Assembly: GCA_025936045.1 (NCBI GenBank)
Contig: JAICUB010000016.1
Span: 62,001 to 126,000, forward strand
Source: Polyangiaceae bacterium
GTDB taxonomy: Bacteria > Myxococcota_A > Polyangia > Polyangiales > Polyangiaceae
Direction: 5' to 3'
DNA length: 64,000 nucleotides
In this document: piece after piece, positions 57,777 through 64,000 of the stretch
How the letters are laid out: each line of letters begins with the position of its first letter
How positions within the stretch are numbered: the first letter of the stretch is position 1
The notes under the pieces: generated by a model
The model's database searches: none
What the model was told of the DNA's origin: nothing
What the model saw: the letters and a program-made list of their open reading frames with translations, nothing else
Program-made: the position numbers and the translations under genes

Positions 57777-58787
57777 TCAGAAGCCGTAAGCGAGACCGGC
57801 GGCCAGCGACGGCGCGACGCCGGTGTAGCTGAAGAGGATCGGGACGTTGGCCTCCACGTTGAGCATGAAGTGCCCGAAGGGGAAACCGAAGCCCGCGCGC
57901 GCGGCAGCGAAGCCCGGGCCGACCTTGCGCCACACGTCGAGCCGACCCTGCAGGTTGTTTTCGTACCCGACGTGGTCCTTGTAGTAGACGACGCTGACTT
58001 TGCCGTCGACCTCCGCAATGCCCGCGGCGAGCCCGAGGAACGGGCGAATGCCGGGGTTCATCAGCGGTGACTCGCCGAAGTAGTAGTAGAGATGCGCCTC
58101 ACCGTGGAACGGCATCGGCGCCGTGGTGCCGACGACGGCCGGCGACTGCAGCAGCGCGACGCCGAAGCGCGCGCCGAGCATGAGGTTCGACCCGAGCACG
58201 CGGTCGTACCCGATGAGGAAGCGCAGGTCGGCGATACCAAACCCGCCGTGCACCTCGTTGCCGCCCCCGGCGTAGACGCCACCGCGGTGCAAGCCATGCG
58301 AGTCACGGCAGGAGTAGCCGGCCGCGCCCGCAACGTCCTTCCCCGCGTCATTGACGGCCGGGCACACGCCCTTCACGTCGCCGTAAACGAGGAAGCTCTG
58401 CTGAATCGTGACGCCGAGCCAATTCAGGGAAAACGGTGAGGGGGGTTCCGGCGGGCCCTGCGTTTCGGGCGGCGCGTCCTCGTCCTCCTCGAGCTTCACC
58501 TGTTCGGGCTGCGCCTCCGGCTTCGGCTTCGTCGCGGGGACCTGCTCGGTCTCCGGCTCTGCCGCCTTCGAGTCCGTCGTGCCGGGCGCGGTGCCGCCTT
58601 CGTCCACGTCTCGGCCCGCATTGTCGTCCATGCTGGGGCCGGTCTTTTTTTGCGGCTTCTTCTTCTTCTTCGACTTCGAGGGGGTGGCCGCGTGCGCAGG
58701 ACGCTCGAACGCCACGTGGGTGAGACCCACCGCGAGAGGAAGGGCGAACCAGCGGATGGCTCTCAGGTGCCGCGCGAGACCAAGCAT
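57777..58787 (-). CDS. outer-membrane beta-barrel protein with charged linker (336 aa)
   Basis: ATG 58787 gives a signal peptide (RWFALPLAVGLTHVAFERPA) ending AHA. A Lys-rich (SKSKKKKKPQKK) and then Glu/Pro-rich linker runs to about 115. The rest is an eight-strand-like barrel: FSLNWLGVTIQQSFLVYGDV, GGFGIADLRFLIGYDRVLGS, MLGARFGVALLQSPAVVG, GEAHLYYYFGE and VPILFSYTGVAPSLAAGLAY, ending in YGF. The lysine cluster may contact lipopolysaccharide or peptidoglycan. Confidence 0.65.
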   Translation of the reverse strand: MLGLARHLRAIRWFALPLAVGLTHVAFERPAHAATPSKSKKKKKPQKKTGPSMDDNAGRDVDEGGTAPGTTDSKAAEPETEQVPATKPKPEAQPEQVKLEEDEDAPPETQGPPEPPSPFSLNWLGVTIQQSFLVYGDVKGVCPAVNDAGKDVAGAAGYSCRDSHGLHRGGVYAGGGNEVHGGFGIADLRFLIGYDRVLGSNLMLGARFGVALLQSPAVVGTTAPMPFHGEAHLYYYFGESPLMNPGIRPFLGLAAGIAEVDGKVSVVYYKDHVGYENNLQGRLDVWRKVGPGFAAARAGFGFPFGHFMLNVEANVPILFSYTGVAPSLAAGLAYGF

Positions 58788-58973
58788 CGAAGGGCGAGAC
58801 GGTATAGCAACTCGTCCTGCAACAACGCAATCCGTCCCGGCAGTGTTTTCGTGATCGCTCGTTTGTGACGACCGCACGGTTCGTGTTTCGCGACCACTTC
58901 GAGCTCGAAGGATATTTCGCGTGTGGCTCGAAGGCCCTGGTCTCGGCGCCGGTCGTGGTATAGGCGCGCCCCC

Positions 58974-60257
58974 ATGTCTGACAACGACAAGCTTGCCATC
59001 GTGGTCGGCGGCGGCCCGGCTCCGGGTATCAACAGCGTGATTGGTGCCGCTACCATCCGCGCCTGCCTTTCGGGGATCCAGGTCGTCGGTATCCTCGACG
59101 GTTTTTCGTGGATCATGAAGGGCGATACGAGCCACACGCGCGCCCTCGACATCGAATCCGTGTCGCGCGTGCACTTCCGTGGCGGTTCGGTGCTGCGCAC
59201 CGCGCGCGCGAACCCGACGAAGGATCCGAAGACGCTCGCGGCGTCGCTCGAGTCGCTGAAGAAGCTCGGCGTGAGCAAGCTCATCACGATCGGCGGCGAC
59301 GACACGGCCTTCTCGGCGCTCACGCTCGCCGAGCACTCGAAGGGCGCGCTCCGCGTCGTTCACGTTCCGAAGACGATCGACAACGATCTCGACTTACCGG
59401 ACAGCATCCCGACGTTCGGCTACCAGACGGCCCGCCACGTCGGCACGGGCATCGTCCAGGACCTGCTCACCGACGCGCAGACGACCTCGCGCTGGTATTT
59501 CGTCGTCGCGATGGGTCGCAAGGCGGGCCACCTCGGGCTCGGCATCGGCAAGGCCGCGGGGGCGACGCTCACCATCATTCCCGAGGAATTCGGGCGCAAG
59601 ATCATCCCGCTCGACGAGATGGCCGACATCCTCGCGGGCGCCATCGTCAAGCGGCTCGCCCACGGCAGGCAGGACGGCGTCGCCGTGCTCGCCGAGGGGC
59701 TGGTTGAGCACCTTTCGCACGAGGAGCTCAAGCAGGTCGCGGGCGACGTCGAGCTCGACGAGCACGGCCACATCCGCATGGCCGAGGTCGAGTTCGGTCC
59801 CATCATCAAGAACCGCGTGCAAGAGAAGCTCAAGGCTCTCGGCATCAAGGCCACGCTCGTCTCGAAGAACATCGGCTACGAGCTCCGCTGCACCGATCCA
59901 ATCCCCTTCGACATGGAGTACACGCGCGACCTCGGGTACTGCGCGGCCAAGTACTTGATCGAGGGCGGCTCGGGCGCGATGGTCACCGTGCAGCAGGGCA
60001 AGTTCAAGCCCATCAAGTTCTCCGACATGCTCGATCCGGAGACGGGCAAGACACGCGTGCGCATGGTCAACATCGACACCGAGTCCTACAAGATCGCGCG
60101 GCGCTACATGATCCGCCTGCGCAAGGACGACTTCGACGACGAGAAGCAGCTCGAGCGGCTCGCGACGACGTCGAAGCTTGCGCCCGCCGAGTTCCGCAAA
60201 CGCTTTTCTTACGTCGTCGAGCGCGAGGCCCCGCCGCTCGCCTTCAACTACCCTTGA
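58974..60257 (+). CDS. pfp: pyrophosphate-dependent 6-phosphofructokinase (427 aa)
   Basis: ATG 58974 (MSDNDKLAIVVGGGPAPGIN) carries the PFK GGGPAPGIN loop. The PPi-type signature is KLITIGGDDTAFSALTLAEH, with Asp after GGD instead of the Gly of ATP enzymes, and VVHVPKTIDNDLDLPDSIPT (the PKTIDND motif with catalytic Asp). MGRKAGHLGLGIGKAAGATL and AVLAEGLVEHL follow. It converts fructose-6-phosphate plus PPi to fructose-1,6-bisphosphate and works in both directions. This suits an organism that saves ATP in glycolysis of phosphorolysed sugars. Confidence 0.9.
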   Translation: MSDNDKLAIVVGGGPAPGINSVIGAATIRACLSGIQVVGILDGFSWIMKGDTSHTRALDIESVSRVHFRGGSVLRTARANPTKDPKTLAASLESLKKLGVSKLITIGGDDTAFSALTLAEHSKGALRVVHVPKTIDNDLDLPDSIPTFGYQTARHVGTGIVQDLLTDAQTTSRWYFVVAMGRKAGHLGLGIGKAAGATLTIIPEEFGRKIIPLDEMADILAGAIVKRLAHGRQDGVAVLAEGLVEHLSHEELKQVAGDVELDEHGHIRMAEVEFGPIIKNRVQEKLKALGIKATLVSKNIGYELRCTDPIPFDMEYTRDLGYCAAKYLIEGGSGAMVTVQQGKFKPIKFSDMLDPETGKTRVRMVNIDTESYKIARRYMIRLRKDDFDDEKQLERLATTSKLAPAEFRKRFSYVVEREAPPLAFNYP

Positions 60258-60334
60258 TCGTGCGCTGAAGCGTTCCCGGGTGCACCCGCCGTGCGCCCGG
60301 GAAGCGTTGCGCGTCCCGGGCCGTAGAAAGGGAC

Positions 60335-60616
60335 ATGCTGCGCCCAATTTTCGCTCTGGTTGCGGCCGTCGCGCTCGCCGGCTGCGCTTCGGCTCCGCCA
60401 CCCGAGGCGGTGTACGTCGAAGCCGCGCCCTGCGCGCCCCGGCGCGCACGTGTCGTGTACGTCGAACCTTACCGACCTGCGTACCGAATTGCCTGGGCAC
60501 GGCCCGCTCCCCTGCCCGCGCGACGCGTCATGATGCCGCCTGCGCGGAGTGGTCCGCGCGGACATTGGGGCGTTCCGCCGGCGCGCGAGCACGGACCGTA
60601 CAGCGCGCACCGCTGA
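60335..60616 (+). CDS. short Pro/Arg-rich lipoprotein (93 aa)
   Basis: ATG 60335 (MLRPIFALVAAVALAGCASA) has a clear lipobox LAGC. The mature part is Pro/Ala/Arg/Tyr-rich without a fold (AYRIAWARPAPLPARRVMMP). Such small lipoproteins are common in myxobacterial and other delta-proteobacterial envelopes. Function unknown. Confidence 0.55.
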   Translation: MLRPIFALVAAVALAGCASAPPPEAVYVEAAPCAPRRARVVYVEPYRPAYRIAWARPAPLPARRVMMPPARSGPRGHWGVPPAREHGPYSAHR

Positions 60617-60740
60617 GCGCGCGCAAAGAAGATTCCGCGCGGACGATGTTTCGAATACTCTCTGCGCGACGCGGGCAATAGCGAGGCACTCCGGTCGTTC
60701 GCGCCTGTCGTGGACGAACCTCGGTTACTCCATCGACGAC

Positions 60741-62450
60741 ATGGACAAAAAGACGATCTTGGGTGCAGCCTGCGCGCTTGCGCTGAGCGCGGGCGCGGCG
60801 TGCGGCTCGAATACGGAGCCGAACGATACCGCCTCGGCGACCGGCGGGACGAAGAGCGGAACGAGCGCCGGCGGTGCGGGAAACGCGCCCGGTGCGGGTT
60901 CACCGGGCACCGGTGGCACCGTTCCGAACGGCACGGGTGGGACGGGAACGGGCGGCACGGCCACCGGCGGCACGGCTACCGGCGGCACGGCCACCGGCGG
61001 CGGGACGGGCGGCACGGCCACCGGCGGCACGGCGACGGCCGGCACGGGAACGGGCGCGGGACCAGCGATGAGCGGCGGGACCAACGGCTCGAGCGGACGG
61101 AGCGGCATGGCCGGCGCGCCGAACGGCTTCGGCGGCCGCGGGTCCGGCGGAGCACCGAGCATGAGCGCCGGTGGCGCGAGCGCGAGCGGCGCCGGCGGCG
61201 GCGCCGGCACCGGACAGATGGGCACTTCGATGTTCACCATCAAGGTGCAGCTCGCGAGCGAAGTGAAGGCAAGTGCACCCACGACGGTCGGCATCGTCAC
61301 GTGGTCGGTGGCGGCGACCGGAATCACGTCCGCCAAGATCGATTTCGGCCTCGACACGACGTACGGCCTGACGGCGCCGGTCGATCTCAAGCAGACGGAC
61401 TACCGCACGCTGCTGCTCGGCATGAAGCCCGCCAAGACGTATCACTTCCGGATCAGCGCGAGCGACGCCTCGAAGACGTACACGAGCGACGATCAGACGG
61501 TGACGACCGGCGCGAAGCCGAGCGCGAGCCCGCTCACGAGCTTCTCCGTCAAGGACGCAAGCTCACTACCGAAGGGCTACTTCATCACGTCGTTCTGGCA
61601 AGGGACGAACTCGAAGATGCCGTTCATCTTCGACACCGACGGCGATCTGGTGTGGTGGTACACGGCCAATTCGGGTGAATCGACCGACGGCATTTCGCGC
61701 GCGCGCCTGTCGGCGGACAGCCAGAGTATCTGGCTCGTCAACGAGGCGCTCACGGGCAATCCGCTGCGCCGCGTGAGCATCGACGGCACCACGACGCAGA
61801 CGTACATGAGCACCAAAGCGTCGCACGACATCGCCGCGGTGAGCGCCGACACCATGGCGTACCTCGACTACAGCGAATCTGACTGCAACAGCATCTTCGA
61901 GATCAACAACGCGGGGACGACCAAGGAAGTCTTCGAGTCGACGGGCGTGACCGGCACCGCGGGCTCGCTCACGAGCTGTCACGGCAACGCCGTCCGCTAT
62001 TCGCAGAAGGAAGACTATTACACCTTCTCCGACTGGCAAAAGGACGTCGCGGTCGTGAAGCGCGACGGCACGCTGGTCTGGAAGCTTTCGCAGAAGGTCT
62101 CGGGCGGCAATACGGCCTGGGGCGGCGCGCAGCACGGCCATCAGCTCCTCGACGACAGCATCCTCATCTACGCGAACAACGGCGGCGGGACGAACAAGTC
62201 GGCCGCCATCGAGTACGACTTGAACGGCATGCTGCTCAAGAAGTTCACGAGCAACGGTAACGCGACGAACTTCGGCGACGTGCAGCGCCTTTCGAACGGC
62301 AATACGATCATCACGTATTCCACCTCGCAGCTCATGCAAGAGGTCGACAAGAACGACGCCGTGGTTCTCGAGGTGAAGGGCAGCGGCTCGTTCGGATACG
62401 TCGAATTCCGCGAAAGCCTTTACGGCCCGGCCCTCGACATCGCGCAATAG
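60741..62450 (+). CDS. arylsulfotransferase (ASST)-like lipoprotein (569 aa)
   Basis: ATG 60741 (MDKKTILGAACALALSAGAA) with lipobox AAC. A 130-residue Gly/Thr-rich linker precedes a fibronectin-like segment (TTVGIVTWSVAATGITSAKI). A beta-propeller of the arylsulfotransferase type follows: MPFIFDTDGDLVWWYTANSG, GISRARLSADSQSIWLVNEA, SLTSCHGNAVRYSQKEDYYT, WGGAQHGHQLLDDSILIYAN and GDVQRLSNGNTIITYSTSQL. His residues in SCHGN and QHGHQ match the family's active-site histidines. It may transfer sulfate between phenols or act as a binding propeller. Confidence 0.7.
   Translation: MDKKTILGAACALALSAGAACGSNTEPNDTASATGGTKSGTSAGGAGNAPGAGSPGTGGTVPNGTGGTGTGGTATGGTATGGTATGGGTGGTATGGTATAGTGTGAGPAMSGGTNGSSGRSGMAGAPNGFGGRGSGGAPSMSAGGASASGAGGGAGTGQMGTSMFTIKVQLASEVKASAPTTVGIVTWSVAATGITSAKIDFGLDTTYGLTAPVDLKQTDYRTLLLGMKPAKTYHFRISASDASKTYTSDDQTVTTGAKPSASPLTSFSVKDASSLPKGYFITSFWQGTNSKMPFIFDTDGDLVWWYTANSGESTDGISRARLSADSQSIWLVNEALTGNPLRRVSIDGTTTQTYMSTKASHDIAAVSADTMAYLDYSESDCNSIFEINNAGTTKEVFESTGVTGTAGSLTSCHGNAVRYSQKEDYYTFSDWQKDVAVVKRDGTLVWKLSQKVSGGNTAWGGAQHGHQLLDDSILIYANNGGGTNKSAAIEYDLNGMLLKKFTSNGNATNFGDVQRLSNGNTIITYSTSQLMQEVDKNDAVVLEVKGSGSFGYVEFRESLYGPALDIAQ
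60951..60995. repeat. 15-bp tandem repeat in the lipoprotein linker
   Basis: Three copies (one with a single C/T change) of GGCGGCACGGCCACC encode a Gly-Gly-Thr-Ala-Thr repeat; diverged copies continue to about 61040. Slippage would change linker length in frame. Confidence 0.8.
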
Positions 62451-62465
62451 GGGCGCGAGCGCACT

Positions 62466-63680
62466 TCAGCGCGGCGCCGGACCGAGTAGCGCCCGCATCC
62501 GTGCGCGGAATGCGGGCGCCGTGAAGCGCTCCGTGCAGCTTCGACGCAAAGCGGCGCGGCGTTCTGCGAGCTCCGCGGCCGGCATGGCGCGAATCGCCGC
62601 AAGTGCGCGGGCGATCGCGGCCGGATCCTCCGCGGCCGCGCCGAAGCCCCCCGCTGCGAGGATCTCTCGCGGTCCTCCTTGATCGGGGCCGAGCACGACG
62701 AGCCCGGCGAGCGCGGCTTCGACGAAGACGAGGCCGAACGGTTCGTCGAACGGGAGCAGCGCGAAGACGTGACAGCGCGCTTCGAGCTCCGCCGAGGCGG
62801 TTGCGTCGAGATAGCCGTGCAGCCGAACGCGTGCGCCGACGCCGAGCGCGCGCGCGAGCGCCGTGAGCTCGGCCCGTTTAGAACCGTCGCCGACGACGTC
62901 GAGCTCCACGTCGCGACCCGCTTCCACGCAGAGCGCGACCGCGCGCACGAGCGCATCCACGTTTTTGATCGGCTGCAGGCGCGTTCGCGTGAGCACACGA
63001 AGCGGACCGTCCGTCGGCGGCGCGAGCGGAGGGCGCGCGGGCCGCTCGGCGACGAATGGGTAGACGACTTCGACGTCTGCGCGTCCATAGACGCTGTGCG
63101 CGAGCTCCGCTGTAAACGCGCTGTTGGCCCAAACGGCCGCCACGCGCGCGATCGCGCCGCGCTCTTCGCGCCCGGCCCAGCCGTTGCCGAATGGGACGAG
63201 CCTGCGTCGAGCGTCGCGCGAGAGTGACGTCGCGTAAGCGCGCTCGGCAAAGCTCGCGGCGTTCGCTCGACGGCCGAGGAGCGCATCGAGCGCCGGGCTC
63301 ACCGTGCGGCGGTGAAAAGCGCGCGTCGGTTCGTGACAATAAAAGATCGTACGTTCGGCGAACCCTGCGCGAACGGCGAACGAGCTCGCGGGCGGATGGT
63401 GCGCGATGATGCGCTCCGCACCCGCGAGGGCGCGCTTGACGGAGCCGTCGACCCCCGTGAAGCCTTCGAACACCGCGAGCTCGGCGCCCGCCCGCCGCAA
63501 CGGACGGCGGAGCTCCGCGATTGCTGCACCGGCGACGCCCTCTCGGCGCAAGCGCCCGAGCGCGAAGCTCACGACCGTCACGTCGTGCCCGAGCGCCGCA
63601 AGCTCGCGTGCCTGATCACGGACGAGCGCTTCCGCGCCGCCGAACGCTTCGAAACTCGGGTGCAAAATCGCGAGGCGCAC
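62466..63680 (-). CDS. GT4-family glycosyltransferase (404 aa)
   Basis: ATG 63680 starts MRLAILHPSFEAFGGAEALV, the N-terminal Rossmann domain with the GGAE acceptor loop. The C-terminal donor domain has RVLTRTRLQPIKNVDALVRA (K-x2-D), LDVVGDGSKRAELTALARAL (G-D-G) and PFDEPFGLVFVEAALAGLVV, the E-x7-E motif of GT4 (DEPFGLVFVE). It has no membrane segment and should work at the inner membrane face on polysaccharide or lipid-linked sugars. Confidence 0.88.
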   Translation of the reverse strand: MRLAILHPSFEAFGGAEALVRDQARELAALGHDVTVVSFALGRLRREGVAGAAIAELRRPLRRAGAELAVFEGFTGVDGSVKRALAGAERIIAHHPPASSFAVRAGFAERTIFYCHEPTRAFHRRTVSPALDALLGRRANAASFAERAYATSLSRDARRRLVPFGNGWAGREERGAIARVAAVWANSAFTAELAHSVYGRADVEVVYPFVAERPARPPLAPPTDGPLRVLTRTRLQPIKNVDALVRAVALCVEAGRDVELDVVGDGSKRAELTALARALGVGARVRLHGYLDATASAELEARCHVFALLPFDEPFGLVFVEAALAGLVVLGPDQGGPREILAAGGFGAAAEDPAAIARALAAIRAMPAAELAERRAALRRSCTERFTAPAFRARMRALLGPAPR

Positions 63681-63816
63681 CGGGGCTCACATCGCGAACG
63701 CTTCGGCGTACTCGTCCGCGCCTCCGTCTCCATCGCCGGTGCCTGCCCGCCGAACGGCGCGCTCCGTGACGGCTTGCCAACGAAGCGAGCTACTCATCGG
63801 CCCGATCTACTTTTTC

Positions 63817-63892
63817 TGGAGCGGGACACGGGACTCGAACCCGTGACCCCGAGCATGGGAAGCTCGTGCTCTACCAACTGAGCTAGTCCCGC
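63817..63892 (-). tRNA. tRNA-Gly(UCC)
   Basis: A 76-base gene on the minus strand. Acceptor stem GCGGGAC/GTCCCGC, D-arm GCTC-AGTTGGTA-GAGC, anticodon stem CGAGC/GCTCG with loop TTCCCAT (anticodon TCC), T-arm ACGGG-TTCGAGT-CCCGT, discriminator T and encoded CCA. All pairings are perfect. The remaining 108 bases to the window end show no further feature. Confidence 0.97.
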
Positions 63893-64000
63893 TTGGACCG
63901 GCGCAACCTACCCCGATTCCCTGAGGTTGCAAAGGCTCTCGGAGCTTCAGCGGAACGGTCCCGCAACGGCCACGAGGTGAAGCCGAGAGCTCGCAGCCGT

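Overview
The window is high-GC DNA with the dense, lipoprotein-rich gene content of a myxobacterium (Myxococcota, most likely Polyangiales/Sorangiineae). The main markers are a protein of the myxobacteria-restricted DUF2378 family (29489-30097), many lipoproteins with Gly/Thr/Ser-rich linkers behind the lipobox, and a cellulose-use set (GH8 cellulase plus GH94 cellobiose phosphorylase). The species is not determined.

Region 1 (1-10985) is the right-hand part of a prophage or phage-like element, transcribed leftward in chains of ATGA-overlapping genes. It has a replication and regulation block (Toprim primase, RepA-type AAA ATPase, PC4-like protein, small zinc protein, two HTH proteins, a 316-aa protein) and a structural block (S49 capsid protease, small head proteins, a tail-fibre-like protein cut by the window edge). 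An iteron-like repeat cluster lies beside the RepA gene, and two copies of one 28-bp dyad lie upstream of two of the leftward gene blocks. The element ends at 10942-10985 in an exact 3' half of a tRNA-Pro(UGG), a displaced attachment site.

Region 2 (10986-16468) is a 5.5-kb island between two copies of a 19-nt tRNA-Pro core. It holds a DUF433/DUF5615 toxin-antitoxin pair, a decayed N-terminus of an OLD/RecF-type ATPase, an unrecognised alpha-helical protein, and a leftward cluster of a small gene (possibly frameshifted), a CDC48-like AAA+ ATPase and a DUF6414 protein. The cluster is less GC-rich than its surroundings and is the best candidate here for an undescribed, possibly defensive, system. 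Region 3 (16329-18197) holds a tyrosine integrase whose N-terminal half is missing and whose 3' end contains the second att core, followed by a run of four small overlapping phage-type genes.

From 18.3 kb onward the DNA looks like ordinary chromosome. In order: a lipoprotein; an ECF sigma factor with a membrane partner; two ArsR-SRPBCC modules, each with a promoter, an operator and an apparently leaderless start; an aldo/keto reductase; a DbpA-type RNA helicase; methionine aminopeptidase; an HTH-only LysR protein; a lipid/diacylglycerol kinase; SurE; a cupin; DoxX; DUF2378; a YCII tandem protein; a metallophosphoesterase lipoprotein; a leucine-rich-repeat lipoprotein; APS reductase with an N-terminal thioredoxin fold; a 0.6-kb gap with a strong terminator; a multispanning membrane protein; an SMP-30 lactonase; a carboxylesterase; a HelD/UvrD-type helicase; a nucleotidyltransferase pair; and a glutamine amidotransferase.

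From 45.5 kb to the end there are an outer-membrane beta-barrel, carbohydrate-active lipoproteins, GH8, an anchor-A/serine carboxypeptidase fusion, GH94, PPi-dependent phosphofructokinase, an arylsulfotransferase-like lipoprotein, a GT4 glycosyltransferase and tRNA-Gly(UCC). GH8, GH94 and PPi-PFK together suggest extracellular beta-glucan cutting, phosphorolysis of cellobiose and glycolytic use of the product.
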